Source of the DNA: an uncultured Aquimonas sp.
GTDB taxonomy: Bacteria > Pseudomonadota > Gammaproteobacteria > Xanthomonadales > Xanthomonadaceae
Length of the DNA stretch: 64,000 nucleotides
Direction: 5' to 3'
Assembly (NCBI RefSeq): GCF_937888285.1
Contig: NZ_CALART010000107.1
Span: 1-64,000 of the forward strand
Position 1 is the first letter of the stretch. The number at the start of each line of letters is the position of its first letter. The notes below the pieces were generated by a model. That model ran no database searches, was not told the DNA's origin, and saw only the letters and a list, made by a program, of their open reading frames with translations. Of this stretch, positions 1 to 10,834 are shown piece after piece. The position numbers and the translations under genes are program-made.

Positions 1-1471
<1,471 letters not shown>

Positions 1472-1715
1472 GGGCTTCCTCCCTTGGCAGAGCCGGTGCG
1501 GAGCTGCCATCGACGAATGCCGGGCGCCCGCGACTTCGAATGCATGGGTATCGAGTCTAGACCTGCGCGCGGGCAACAACACGCTTGCGTCGACCATGGT
1601 CGAAGGCATCTCGCGGGACCTTCGCGGAAGCGCTCGATCTATAGACCAATGTGGAATGGAATGCTGCAGTGCGGCGCGAACATGCTCGATCCGCATCCTT
1701 GGGAGGGAGTGCCTC

Positions 1716-3035
1716 ATGTTCAGACTGAAAACAAGCAAACGGGCGGCCCTGGCCGTCGCCGTCATCGCTGCCCTGGGCAGCACCACCGCCTTCGCACAGA
1801 CCGATCGCGAAGCCCAGCTCGAAGCACGCATCGCCGAGCTCGAGCGCATGGTCGGCGAGCTGGTGAAGCAGCAGGCCGCTGCACCGGCACCCGCAGCGGC
1901 ACCAGCGGTGCCGGCGGGTCAGCAGCCGATCCAGGCCACGACCATCAGCACCGCCGCCAACCCGGGCACCAAGTTTAGCTATGGCGGTTTCATCAAGGTC
2001 AACAACTCGCTGTCCGACTACAGCGATGGCAATCCGCCAGCCTCGGGTCTGATCCGCGACTTCAATGTTCCCGGCGTGATCCCGGTCGGCGGGGTGGGAG
2101 AGTCGGCGACCTTCGACAGCCACGCCAAGTACAGCCGTTTCTGGCTGCGCACCGATACGGTGCTCGACAGCGGCGACAAACTCGGCTCCTACTTCGAGCT
2201 CGACTTCGGCGTGCCCACCGGCGGCGACGAGCGCGTCACCAACCGCTACAACCCCAGCCTGCGTCGCGGCTTCCTGACCTACAACAACTGGCTGTTGGGC
2301 CACGAGTGGTCGAACTTCATGGAGCTCGGCGCGCTGCCGGAGTCCACTGACTTCGTCGGTCCCACCGAGGGCATGGTGTTCATGCGCCAGGCGCAGATCC
2401 GCTACACCTCGGGTCCGTGGTCGGTGTCGATGGAGAATCCGGCCAGCACCATCATGCCGTTCGGTGGCGGAGCCCGCATCGTGCCGGACGAAAGCAGCCT
2501 TCCCGATTTCACCGCGAAGTACACCATGCGGGGCGACTGGGGCTTCCTCTCGGTTGCCGGCTTGCTGCGGCAGGTGAGCTACGACTCTCCCGCGGTGTCC
2601 GACAGCGTCACCGGGTTCGGCGTCAGCCTCACCAGCAAGCTGATGTTCGGACAGGACGATCTGCGCCTCATGGCGAGTGCCGGCACCGGTATCGGCCGCT
2701 ACGTCGGCATCAACCTGTTCGAAGACGCGGTGATCGACGGCAGCGGTGATCTCGACGCACTCGATGTGATCGCCGCCTATGCCTCGTACCGGCACGTCTG
2801 GGGCGGCACCTGGCGCTCCAACTTCACCGTCGGCTATGCCTCGGTGGACAACGATCGCGCTCTCACGGGTCTCAGCGCCAATGCCGAAGCGAGCAGCGCG
2901 CGTGTGAACCTGTTCTGGTCGCCGGCACCGAAGTTCGATCTCGGCGTCGAGCTGTCCACCGTCAAGCGTGAACTCGAGAACGGCACCAGCGGCACCATGA
3001 ACCGTCTGGACTTCCAGGCCAAGTACTCGTTCTAA
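1716..3035 (+). CDS. DcaP-like trimeric outer-membrane porin
   Basis: 439-residue outer-membrane protein, probably a channel for small carboxylic acids. A signal peptide ends around residue 27 (TTAFA). A short coiled coil (about 29-47, [19 protein letters not shown]) and an Ala/Pro-rich linker (48-70) follow, then a beta-rich domain ending in the terminal aromatic pattern AKYSF expected of beta-barrels. Coiled coil plus barrel is the layout of the DcaP family. I chose ATG 1716 because GGGAGGGA at 1701-1708 precedes it and the signal peptide begins there; the open frame extends upstream to 1464 without signal-peptide character. It lies immediately ahead of the symporter subunits and opposite acs, suggesting outer-membrane entry of the same substrate. 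Substrate identity is inferred. Confidence 0.88.
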   Translation: MFRLKTSKRAALAVAVIAALGSTTAFAQTDREAQLEARIAELERMVGELVKQQAAAPAPAAAPAVPAGQQPIQATTISTAANPGTKFSYGGFIKVNNSLSDYSDGNPPASGLIRDFNVPGVIPVGGVGESATFDSHAKYSRFWLRTDTVLDSGDKLGSYFELDFGVPTGGDERVTNRYNPSLRRGFLTYNNWLLGHEWSNFMELGALPESTDFVGPTEGMVFMRQAQIRYTSGPWSVSMENPASTIMPFGGGARIVPDESSLPDFTAKYTMRGDWGFLSVAGLLRQVSYDSPAVSDSVTGFGVSLTSKLMFGQDDLRLMASAGTGIGRYVGINLFEDAVIDGSGDLDALDVIAAYASYRHVWGGTWRSNFTVGYASVDNDRALTGLSANAEASSARVNLFWSPAPKFDLGVELSTVKRELENGTSGTMNRLDFQAKYSF

Positions 3036-3098
3036 ACCCCAGGGCGTCCGCTGCGCACAACGCGCGGCGGACGACAACGGAATCCAGGGAGACACCCC

Positions 3099-3359
3099 AT
3101 GTCAGGCAACAAGTCACCCGCCGAGTACTGGAAGGCCAATGTGCGGATCATCAGCATCTGCATGGCCATCTGGGCGCTCGTCTCGTTCGGCTTCGGCATC
3201 GTGCTGCGCCCGCTGATCTCGGGCATCAAGTTCGGCGGCACCGATCTCGGCTTCTGGTTCGCGCAGCAGGGCTCGATCCTGAGCTTCATCGCGCTGATCT
3301 TCTTCTACACCTGGTACATGAACCGGCTCGATCGCGAGTTCGGCGTCGACGAGCAGTAA
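3099..3359 (+). CDS. Small subunit of sodium/solute symporter (DUF4212)
   Basis: 86-residue inner-membrane protein with two predicted transmembrane helices (about residues 17-38 and 56-73) and a short charged C-terminus ending NRLDREFGVDEQ. This is the DUF4212 small partner that regularly precedes the VC_2705-type SSF permease. GGGAGA lies 7-12 bases upstream of ATG 3099. It is separated by 12 bases from the permease gene, so the two are surely co-transcribed and probably form one complex; that the small subunit is required for transport is inferred from family context. Confidence 0.93.
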   Translation: MSGNKSPAEYWKANVRIISICMAIWALVSFGFGIVLRPLISGIKFGGTDLGFWFAQQGSILSFIALIFFYTWYMNRLDREFGVDEQ

Positions 3360-3371
3360 GGAGTACGACCC

Positions 3372-5144
3372 ATGGACCAGTTCACCATCAACCTGCTTTT
3401 TGTCGGCGGCTCGTTCGCGCTCTACATCGCGATCGCGATCTGGGCGCGTGCCGGCTCCACCTCCGAGTTCTACGCGGCCGGCCGGGGCGTGCATCCGGTC
3501 ATGAACGGCATGGCCACCGCGGCCGACTGGATGTCCGCAGCCAGCTTCATCTCGATGGCGGGCCTCATCGCCTTCGTCGGCTACGGCAACTCCACCTACC
3601 TCATGGGATGGACCGGCGGCTACGTGCTGCTGGCCCTGCTGCTGGCGCCGTACCTCAGAAAGTTCGGCCGCTTCACGGTGCCGGACTTCATCGGTGACCG
3701 CTTCTACAGTCGCAGCGCGCGACTCGTCGCGGTGGCCAGCCTGCTGATCATGTCGATCACCTACGTCATCGGCCAGATGACCGGCGCCGGCGTGGCCTTC
3801 TCGCGCTTCCTCGAAGTCGACACCACGACCGGCCTGCTGATCGCATCGGCGGTCGTCTTCGTGTACGCGGTGCTCGGCGGCATGAAGGGCATCACCTACA
3901 CCCAGGTGGCCCAGTACATCGTGCTGATCATCGCCTACACCATCCCGGCGGTCTTCATCTCGCTGCAGCTGACCGGCAACCCGATCCCGCAGCTGGGTCT
4001 GTTCTCCGAGCACACCTCGTCCGGCATGCCGCTGCTGGCCAAGCTCGATACCGTGCTGAAGGAGCTGGGCTTCAACGACTACACCGGCAACCACGGGTCC
4101 ACCCTCAACATGGTGCTGTTCACCCTGTCGCTGATGGTGGGTACCGCCGGCCTGCCGCACGTGATCATCCGCTTCTTCACCGTGCCCAAGGTCTCCGACG
4201 CCCGCAAGTCGGCCGGCTGGGCCCTGGTCTTCATCGCCCTGCTGTACACGGTGGCGCCGGCGGTGGGTTCGATGGCGCGTCTGAACATCATCGACACCAT
4301 CTACCCGGAAGGCACCACCGCACAGTCGGTCTCCTACGATGAGCGTCCGGACTGGATGCGCAACTGGGAGAAGACCGGCCTGCTCAAGTTCGAGGACAAG
4401 AACCAGGACGGCCGCATCCAGTACTACAACGAGGCCAGCGCCACCTTCAAGGCCGAGGCCGAAGCCCGCGGCTGGAAGGGCAACGAGATGGTGACCTTCA
4501 ACCAGGACATCCTCGTGCTCGCCAACCCCGAGATCGCGCAGCTGCCCGGCTGGGTGCTGGGCCTGATCGCGGCAGGTGGCCTGGCGGCGGCGCTGTCGAC
4601 GGCAGCAGGCCTGCTGCTGGCGATCTCGTCGGCAATCAGCCATGACCTCATCAAGTCGACCTTCAAACCGGACATCACCGAGAAGGGCGAGCTGCTGTGG
4701 GCGCGCGTGTCGATGGGCGTGGCCATCGTGGTGGCGACCTGGCTCGGCATGAATCCGCCCGGCTTCGCGGCCCAGGTGGTGGCGCTCGCCTTCGGTCTGG
4801 CGGCGTCCTCGCTGTTCCCGGCGATCATGATGGGCATCTTCTCGAAGAAGATGAACTCGGCCGGTGCGATCACGGGCATGCTGGTCGGCCTCGGCTCGAC
4901 CGTGCTCTACATCTTCACCTACCTCGGCTGGTTCTTCATTCCGGGCACCAACATGCTGGAGAACGTGCCCGCCAACTGGCTGTTCGGTATCTCCCCGCTG
5001 TCCTTCGGTGCGGTCGGTGCGCTGCTGAACTTCATCGCCGCCTACGCGGTGCTGGCGATGACCAAGCCCGCTCCGATGCATATCCAGGAGCTGGTGGAGA
5101 GCATCCGCGTGCCGCGCGGCGCCGGCGCTGCCACCCACCACTGA
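3372..5144 (+). CDS. Sodium/solute symporter, acetate-permease (ActP) type
   Basis: 590-residue inner-membrane symporter of the SSF family, VC_2705 branch. About 13 hydrophobic segments are visible from residue 5 to 575. The early segment ATAADWMSAASFISMAG is the typical SSF helix-2 region. A hydrophilic insert around residues 310-385 (DEKNQDG-like charged stretch) is typical of this branch. GGAGT precedes the start. Divergent acs and the co-transcribed DUF4212 subunit argue for acetate or another short-chain acid as substrate, though SSF branches are hard to assign by sequence alone. A GC-rich hairpin follows the stop. Confidence 0.93.
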   Translation: MDQFTINLLFVGGSFALYIAIAIWARAGSTSEFYAAGRGVHPVMNGMATAADWMSAASFISMAGLIAFVGYGNSTYLMGWTGGYVLLALLLAPYLRKFGRFTVPDFIGDRFYSRSARLVAVASLLIMSITYVIGQMTGAGVAFSRFLEVDTTTGLLIASAVVFVYAVLGGMKGITYTQVAQYIVLIIAYTIPAVFISLQLTGNPIPQLGLFSEHTSSGMPLLAKLDTVLKELGFNDYTGNHGSTLNMVLFTLSLMVGTAGLPHVIIRFFTVPKVSDARKSAGWALVFIALLYTVAPAVGSMARLNIIDTIYPEGTTAQSVSYDERPDWMRNWEKTGLLKFEDKNQDGRIQYYNEASATFKAEAEARGWKGNEMVTFNQDILVLANPEIAQLPGWVLGLIAAGGLAAALSTAAGLLLAISSAISHDLIKSTFKPDITEKGELLWARVSMGVAIVVATWLGMNPPGFAAQVVALAFGLAASSLFPAIMMGIFSKKMNSAGAITGMLVGLGSTVLYIFTYLGWFFIPGTNMLENVPANWLFGISPLSFGAVGALLNFIAAYAVLAMTKPAPMHIQELVESIRVPRGAGAATHH

Positions 5145-5183
5145 GGTTCTGCCCTGCAGCCGGCGCAAGACCGGCATGATGTG

Positions 5184-5213
5184 GCGGCCCGTCCCCTCGC
5201 GGGGGCGGGCCGC
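5184..5213 (+). terminator. GC-rich hairpin after the symporter gene
   Basis: GCGGCCCGTCCCC and GGGGGCGGGCCGC form a near-perfect 12-13 bp stem with a TCGC loop, about 40 bases after the symporter stop. The following TGCGTTTCC is only a weak T-run, so this is a likely but not textbook intrinsic terminator. Confidence 0.6.
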
Positions 5214-5328
5214 TGCGTTTCCGGCTTGGACAATTGGTGCTGGGGGTCGACCGCCCGGGCTTGCGGCTGCTGCGGCCGCGCACTATTGATGAGCGGGTTT
5301 CGACACCCGCCTCCACAGGAAGTCTCGA

Positions 5329-5862
5329 ATGCTGTTTGAACTGATCGCCACCTTCGCCGCCGGCTTCTGCCTCGCAGGTCTGGTCATGGCCCTGCGCTGG
5401 CTGCTGCGCGGGCGCGGGCTGCCGGCCTGGACGGTGCCGCTGGCGGCGGGGCTGGGCATGCTGTCGTATGCGGTGTGGTCGGAATACACCTGGCTCGATC
5501 GCGCCAGTGGCACCCTGCCGCCCAGCGTCGAAGTGGTGTCGACCAATGAGGTGCAGGTCTGGTACCGGCCTTGGACCTATGTGGTGCCGCAGGTCGATCG
5601 CCTGATCGCGCTGGATCGCGCTGAGCTCAAGCGCAATCCCGCGCAGCCGGGCAAGGTGCTGGGCGGCGTGATCCTGATGGGCCGCTGGGAGCCGACGCGG
5701 CGCTTCGGCGCGATGTTCGACTGCCGGGAGCGCCGCCGCGCCGACCTGCTGGACGGAGTCCGTTTCGACGAAGCGGGTGATCTGGTCGATGCACGCTGGA
5801 TCGACCTGCCCGGGGACGATCCGCTGCTGGCTGCGGCCTGCCGGGAAGACCCGGCAGCCTAG
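5329..5862 (+). CDS. Hypothetical membrane-anchored protein, 177 residues
   Basis: I do not recognise the family. Two hydrophobic helices are visible (about residues 3-27 and 34-52), the second ending in a WSEYTWLDRASGTLP stretch. A soluble region of about 120 residues with many Trp, Arg and Asp follows, so the bulk probably faces the periplasm or cytoplasm depending on topology. Codon use and GC content match the neighbours. AGGA lies eight to eleven bases upstream of ATG 5329. It stands alone between the symporter terminator and the repeat array; no function can be inferred from context. Confidence 0.8.
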   Translation: MLFELIATFAAGFCLAGLVMALRWLLRGRGLPAWTVPLAAGLGMLSYAVWSEYTWLDRASGTLPPSVEVVSTNEVQVWYRPWTYVVPQVDRLIALDRAELKRNPAQPGKVLGGVILMGRWEPTRRFGAMFDCRERRRADLLDGVRFDEAGDLVDARWIDLPGDDPLLAAACREDPAA

Positions 5863-7101
5863 GTCCGGAAGGCGACAGCGGCTGCTGCGGGCCCTCGCGA
5901 CCCGGTTTCCAGCCGTAGGCGGAGCAGGGAAGCTAGGAAGAAACAGAACGCTCGCGACTCCCTTGATCGTCGCCCCCACGCAGGTGGGGGCCCAGTACCG
6001 CTTGCCTCAGCCGCACGAGTCCTGGATCCCCGCGTCCGCCCCGGCCCCCGCCTTCGCGAGGGCAGGCTCTGCGCGGGGATGGCGCCCCCATGTTTCTTCG
6101 AGAACACCCGCCCCGACGCGGGGCTGAGAGGCTCTCAAGAAACAGAACGCCTGCGACCCCATTGATCGTCGCCCCCACGCAGGTGGGGGCCCAGTGTCGC
6201 TTGCCGCAGTCGCACGAGTCCTGGATCCCCGCGTCCGCCCTGGCCCCCGCCCCCGCCTTCGCGAGGGCAGGCTCTGCGCGGGGATGACGCCCCCATGTTT
6301 CTTCGAGAACACACGCCCCGACGCGGGGCTGAGAGGCTCTCAAGAAACAGAACGCTTGCGACCCCATTGATCGTCGCCCCCACGCAGGTGGGGGCCCAGC
6401 ATCGCTTGCCGCAGTCGCACGAATCCTGGATCCCCGCATGCGCGGGGATGACGACTCCGTGTTTCTTCGAGAACACCCGGCCCGCCGCGCGCGGGGCTGA
6501 GAAGCTCTCAAGAAACAGAACGCCTGCGACCCCATTGATCGTCGCCCCCACGCAGGTGGGGGCCCAGTGTCGCTTGCCGCAGTCGCACGAATCCTGGATC
6601 CCCGCATGCGCGGGGATGACGACTCCGTGTTTCTTCGAGAACACCCGGCCCGCCGCGCGCGGGGCTGAGAGGCTCTCAAGAAACAGAACGCCTGCGACCC
6701 CATTGATCGTCGCCCCCACGCAGGTGGGGGCCCAGTGTCGCTTGCCGCAGTCGCACGAGTCCTGGATCCCCGCATGCGCGGGGATGACGACTCCGTGTTT
6801 CTTCAAGAACACCTGGCCCGCCGCGCGCAGGGCTGAGAAGCTCTCAAGAAACAGAACGCCTGCGACCCCATTGATCGTCGCCCCCACGCAGGTGGGGGCC
6901 CAGTGTCGCTTGCCGCAGTCGCACGAATCCTGGATCCCCGCATGCGCGGGGATGACGACTCCGTGTTTCTTCGAGAACACCCGGCCCGCCGCGCGCGGCT
7001 GGGAGGTTCACAGGAAGCAGCACGCTCGGCGCATCATCGATCGCCGTCGTCCGCGCGAAGGCCGGCGGCGGCGCCAAGTATCTCGAAGCCCCGCCCCAGC
7101 C
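5863..7101. repeat. Tandem array of ~168-205 bp palindrome-rich repeats
   Basis: Gene-free block. A repeat that begins AGAAACAGAACG starts at 5939, 6138, 6343, 6511, 6679 and 6847, with a degenerate end near 7011. Spacings are 199, 205, 168, 168, 168 and about 165. Each unit holds two palindromes in fixed order, CGCCCCCACGCAGGTGGGGGC and ATCCCCGCATGCGCGGGGAT. The first two units carry an extra 30-40 bp insert where the ATGC loop is replaced by a longer sequence. The last four units are nearly identical, so the array expanded recently. The 168-bp period equals 56 codons, so long false reading frames appear on both strands; I see no real gene here. Related single units recur at 11.5, 11.7, 34.7 and 63.4 kb. 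Confidence 0.95.
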
Positions 7102-7380
7102 TCAGGCCGAAGCGGAGTCTTCGCTCGGTGCGCTTTGCTGGGCGCGCTTGCGCGCTTCGGCCTGGGCGCGCAGTCGCGCCACCTCGACCGGGTCGATCAT
7201 CGGGCCGGCGCTCTGCGAGCTGCCTTCGATGCGCGACTGGATGAGCAGCAGGGTGCCCCAGACCATGGTGACCAGGGCGATCGCCAGCAGCAGCAGGGCG
7301 AGCCCGGCGGACTGGCTCTTCAGCACGACGGCGAAGCAGAGCAGGGACAGCCCGTACAGGGCCCAGGGTTTCCATGCCAT
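7102..7380 (-). CDS. Small two-helix membrane protein, 92 residues
   Basis: Unrecognised small membrane protein. The N-terminus MAWKPWALYG leads into two adjacent hydrophobic helices (about residues 7-20 and 25-47), followed by a charged Arg/Ala-rich tail (residues 64-92) rich in helix-formers. ATG at 7378-7380 is the only start giving this clean topology; the frame remains open far upstream only because it runs antisense through the next gene. It is divergent from the BNR protein gene, with a 243-bp gap that must hold both promoters. Function unknown. Confidence 0.75.
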   Translation of the reverse strand: MAWKPWALYGLSLLCFAVVLKSQSAGLALLLLAIALVTMVWGTLLLIQSRIEGSSQSAGPMIDPVEVARLRAQAEARKRAQQSAPSEDSASA

Positions 7381-7623
7381 CGGAAGCTCCAAACGCGCAG
7401 GCGCGCGGCGGCAGAGGTGGACTGGCCGACGCCGGAGCGCGACCGCGGGGCGCCAGTGTAGTGCGACTGCCGCCGCCTCGCCGGGCCGTTCATCGGCGCT
7501 GCGATGCGCCGGCCGACGCCGCGATGTCGTTTTCCGCCCCCGGATTTCGTACTTGCTCCGCAGGAGGGCCCGCCCAGGCATGTCGCCTGTCGCGCCGCCC
7601 GGCCGAGCCACGGAGCTGCTCCC

Positions 7624-10605
7624 ATGAACTCTTCCACGATCCGCGCGACCCTCGCCGCACTCGCGCTCGGCCTCGCCCAGCTCGGCATTGCCGGCCCAGG
7701 CTACTGGACGGGCAGCGGCCCCGACGGCGGCTGGATCTATGACATCAAGGTCCACCCGACCACGCCGGCCATCGTCTATGCGTCCTCGCGCGGCGGCATC
7801 TACCGCAGCGTCGACGCCGCGGTGACCTGGCAGCGCATCGAGAACGGCTTCGGCGGCGGCACCCAGGTCGACGTCAAGCTGACCCTGGATCGCGAGGCGC
7901 CGTCGACCCTGTGGGCGCTGAACTATGGGGGTCGCCTGTTCCGCAGCGGCGACGGCGGCGACAACTGGGCGCCGACCGGCTGGACCGCACCCAGCGGCAC
8001 CTGGGTGGTGCAGATGGCCGATGTCGCCGGCAGCAGCGGCGGGCTGTACGTGATGCTGGGCAACGGCAGCCTGCTGCGCAGCAGCGACAACGGCGCCAGC
8101 TTCAGCCCGACCGCGCTGGCCCTGCCCGCGCTGCCGCTGTCCGACGTGCGCCTGTGGACCGATGCCGCGCATGCGGGCGAACTGGTGGTTGGCGTGTCCT
8201 ACCAGAACTTCAGCGCCGATCCCGCCGCCCGCGTCGCGCTGTACCGCAGCGGTGACGGCGGCGCCAGCTTCGCGCCGCTGCTGACCCTGCCCCTCGATCC
8301 GTCCTTCGGCACCGTCGACTTCAGCCGCGGCCCCGGCCTGCGGCGCTATGCAGCCGCCAACTACCAGCTGTGGCGCAGCGACGACGGCGGCGTCAACTGG
8401 ACTTCTACCAGTCTGACTGCCGAACGCGTGCGCGCGCATCCGACCGTGGCCGACACGGTCTGGATCGGCCAGAGCCGGCAGGAAGGCACGTCCAACCTGC
8501 GGCGCAGCATCGATGCCGGCGTGAGCGCGGTGGATGTCGCCACCGGCCTTGCGCCGAACCCGAGCTATGGCTCGACCGTCGCGGTCTCCGAGATCGTGCT
8601 CCACCCGCAGTACCCGACGGTGCCGCGGGTCTATGTGGCCGCGATCGACGGCGGCCTGTACGTGTCTGACAACGACGGGGCGAGCTTCGCTACCGCCCAG
8701 CAGGGCCTGAGCTCGGTCAACGTGCGGGCGCTGGCCGTGCTGCCCAATCCGGCGTTCAGCGCGACCGCGAACCGGCGGATCTTCGCCGGCTATGGTGATG
8801 CCTTCCTGCCGGCCCTGCCCCTGCACTGGAGCGTCAACGGCGGTGTCGCGTGGAGCGGCCGCAGCAACGGCCTGCGTGCGCACCAGATCCGCAGCCTGGC
8901 GATCGATCCCACCACCGTTGGCAGCAGCGCGGCCAGCCTGGCCTCGACGGTGATCTATGCGGGCGGTCGCTCCTCGATGGCGCCGTCGCTGCGCAACGCC
9001 GGCCTGTACAAGAGCAGCGACGGCGGCGCGAGCTGGAGCGTCATCGATGCCGGCTTGCCGACCTCGGGCGTGCCGGCCTCGAGCTTCCTCGGCACGGTCA
9101 GGCAGATCACCCTCGATCCGCGCTCCTGCGCCGCGCCGCCGGTGTCGGGCCCCTGCATCAGCGGACCGCTGCAGACCCTGTACGCGACCAGCAACGGCTT
9201 CCAGGTGACGGTGGTCGACGTCGACGGCGTGCGTCGCCAGCAGCTCAGCCACCGCATCATCAAATCGAGCACGGCCGGTGCCGCCTGGGCCAATGCCGAG
9301 TCCGGCCTGCCGCTGCAGTACGGCCCGGTGCAGGGCACGCCGCCGGACCAGTTCCAGAACCTGCGCAGCTGGGCGGTGCCGGTGCCGCTGGTGCTGAATC
9401 CGCAGAACCCGCAGGTCGGCTACGCCGGCACCTTCCTCAGCACCACCGACGACATCACCGCGACGCCGCCGACGATCGCCAGCGGCGTCTTCAAGACCAC
9501 CGACGGCGGCGCCACCTGGACCCATGCCAGCCTGGGCCTGCCGACCTATCCAGGCAGCGCAGCGACCGCCTTCGACGTGCTGGCCCTGGCCATCCATCCG
9601 ACCAGCCCCGACACCCTTTGGGCCACCGCGGTGAACCTGCGCGACAGCAGCGGCCCGCGCCAGGGCTATGTCTACAAGAGCACCAACGGCGGGCTCAGCT
9701 GGAGCAACAGTTCGACCGGCCTGAGCACCGATGTCGATATCCGCGCTCTGCTGGTGGATGCCGGCAATCCGGACGTGCTGTACGCCGCTGGCGCCGGCAC
9801 CCTGGCCAACCCGGGTTCGGTGTTCAAGAGCGAGGACGGCGGGGCCAGCTGGCGCTCGCTCAGCGTCGGGCTGCCGGCCGACGCGGCGCTGGCCCTGCAC
9901 ATCGACCCCTTCAACCCGACGCTGCTCTATGCCGGCACCAATGCCGCGGTCTGGCAGATCGAGCAGGTGCCGGATGCCGATGGCGACGGGGCTCCCGACC
10001 AGACCGAGGGCAATGCGCCCAATGCCGGCGACGGCAACGGCGATGGCCAGGCCGATGCGCTGCAGGCCAATGTCGGCTCCTCGATCGTCCTGCTGGCCGG
10101 GCGGCAGGGTGAGGCCGCACAGCTGGTCGCGGGCTCCTTCACCGCCACCGTGGTCAGCGGCAGCGGCAGCGGCTGTCAGCGCCTGAACGATGTGCAGGGC
10201 GTGGTCGCCGCCCGCAACGGTCGCGACTGGCTGCCCGGCGGCGAAGGCCTGGGTCGCTTCTACGCCTACCCGCAGGACCTGGTGCGCTTCGAGCTGCGCG
10301 ACTGCAGCCAGGCCGTGGTCGACATCCGCTTCCATGCCCCGGGCCTCGACTTCGGCGGCCCCGACTGGAGCCTGCGCATGTACGGCCCTTCGGTGCCGGG
10401 AGATGACGCGAGCATGGGTTGGCACGATCTCTCGATGCGCGCGCAGCGCGTCGATGCCCGCACCTGGCGCCTCAACCTGCAGGCCAACGCCTTCGGCAGC
10501 TACCGGCCCAGCGACAGCGCCATCCTGTTCGTCGGCGGCCCGGCCTTCTTCGCCACCGGCGTGTTCGGCAACGGCTTCGAGGCAGTGCCCTTGGGGCAAC
10601 ACTGA
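7624..10605 (+). CDS. Secreted BNR/Asp-box repeat protein with C-terminal anchor-type domain
   Basis: 993-residue exported protein. The signal peptide ends near residue 23 (QLGIAG). The body (about 30-775) contains at least twelve Asp-box motifs such as YKSSDGGASWS, FKTTDGGATW, YKSTNGGLSWS and FKSEDGGASW, which build sialidase-like or VPS10-like beta-propellers. A calcium-binding thrombospondin-3-like stretch (DADGDGAPDQTEG, GDGNGDGQADAL) follows near 783-812. After it is a ~180-residue beta-rich domain resembling the choice-of-anchor domains that precede surface-sorting signals. The extreme C-terminus contains VFGNGFE. The start at 7624 is supported by GGAGC at 7612-7616. The protein probably works at the cell surface or outside; Asp-boxes alone do not prove glycosidase activity. 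Confidence 0.88.
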   Translation: MNSSTIRATLAALALGLAQLGIAGPGYWTGSGPDGGWIYDIKVHPTTPAIVYASSRGGIYRSVDAAVTWQRIENGFGGGTQVDVKLTLDREAPSTLWALNYGGRLFRSGDGGDNWAPTGWTAPSGTWVVQMADVAGSSGGLYVMLGNGSLLRSSDNGASFSPTALALPALPLSDVRLWTDAAHAGELVVGVSYQNFSADPAARVALYRSGDGGASFAPLLTLPLDPSFGTVDFSRGPGLRRYAAANYQLWRSDDGGVNWTSTSLTAERVRAHPTVADTVWIGQSRQEGTSNLRRSIDAGVSAVDVATGLAPNPSYGSTVAVSEIVLHPQYPTVPRVYVAAIDGGLYVSDNDGASFATAQQGLSSVNVRALAVLPNPAFSATANRRIFAGYGDAFLPALPLHWSVNGGVAWSGRSNGLRAHQIRSLAIDPTTVGSSAASLASTVIYAGGRSSMAPSLRNAGLYKSSDGGASWSVIDAGLPTSGVPASSFLGTVRQITLDPRSCAAPPVSGPCISGPLQTLYATSNGFQVTVVDVDGVRRQQLSHRIIKSSTAGAAWANAESGLPLQYGPVQGTPPDQFQNLRSWAVPVPLVLNPQNPQVGYAGTFLSTTDDITATPPTIASGVFKTTDGGATWTHASLGLPTYPGSAATAFDVLALAIHPTSPDTLWATAVNLRDSSGPRQGYVYKSTNGGLSWSNSSTGLSTDVDIRALLVDAGNPDVLYAAGAGTLANPGSVFKSEDGGASWRSLSVGLPADAALALHIDPFNPTLLYAGTNAAVWQIEQVPDADGDGAPDQTEGNAPNAGDGNGDGQADALQANVGSSIVLLAGRQGEAAQLVAGSFTATVVSGSGSGCQRLNDVQGVVAARNGRDWLPGGEGLGRFYAYPQDLVRFELRDCSQAVVDIRFHAPGLDFGGPDWSLRMYGPSVPGDDASMGWHDLSMRAQRVDARTWRLNLQANAFGSYRPSDSAILFVGGPAFFATGVFGNGFEAVPLGQH

Positions 10606-10630
10606 TCAAGTCCATCCTGGCCTTGATCAG
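10602..10630 (+). terminator. Inverted repeat overlapping the BNR-gene stop
   Basis: CTGATCAAG (10602-10610) and CTTGATCAG (10622-10630) form a perfect 9-bp stem that includes the stop codon. There is no T-run, so termination is only a possibility. Confidence 0.4.
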
Positions 10631-10720
10631 TCGTCGCGAGTCCGGCACAGGTCCGGACTCGCCTTCGCTGGATCAAGCACTTCCGTGCTCGCTCCGCGGG
10701 CGCGCCCTCCATGGCGCGCG

Positions 10721-10745
10721 ACAACGCTGAATTCTTCAGCGTTGT
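10721..10745. terminator. Perfect 11-bp palindrome, terminator-like
   Basis: ACAACGCTGAA and TTCAGCGTTGT flank a three-base loop, giving an 11-bp perfect stem in the 229-bp gap between the BNR gene and the next gene. It is followed by CTGAGG rather than a T-run. It may terminate the BNR transcript or be a protein-binding operator; the sequence alone cannot decide. Confidence 0.45.
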
Positions 10746-10834
10746 CTGAGGCGCAGGCGACGGTGGATGAAGCCGATGTCGCGAATGGCGCGGTGGCGCC
10801 GTAGCACGGCGGTGCGCTCTCTCAAGGAACAGCG

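Noticed and set aside
3114..5177. 687-residue antisense frame over the symporter genes
   Set aside because: Shadow frame with low-complexity His/Gly/Arg peptide; the sense strand encodes clear membrane proteins.
5933..6980. Repeat-encoded peptides (VIPAHAGIQDSCDCGKRHWAP type) on both strands
   Set aside because: The open frame is a by-product of the 168-bp (56-codon) period; the first two units break frame, and the same peptides occur in other intergenic repeats.
5939..7020. CRISPR array
   Set aside because: Units are 168-205 bp and nearly identical throughout, with no short repeat/unique spacer alternation and no cas genes.
7102..10602. 1166-residue open frame antisense to the BNR protein
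   Set aside because: High-GC mirror frame; peptide is His/Ala/Gly/Gln-rich with no domain. Only its last 92 codons, from ATG 7380, look real.
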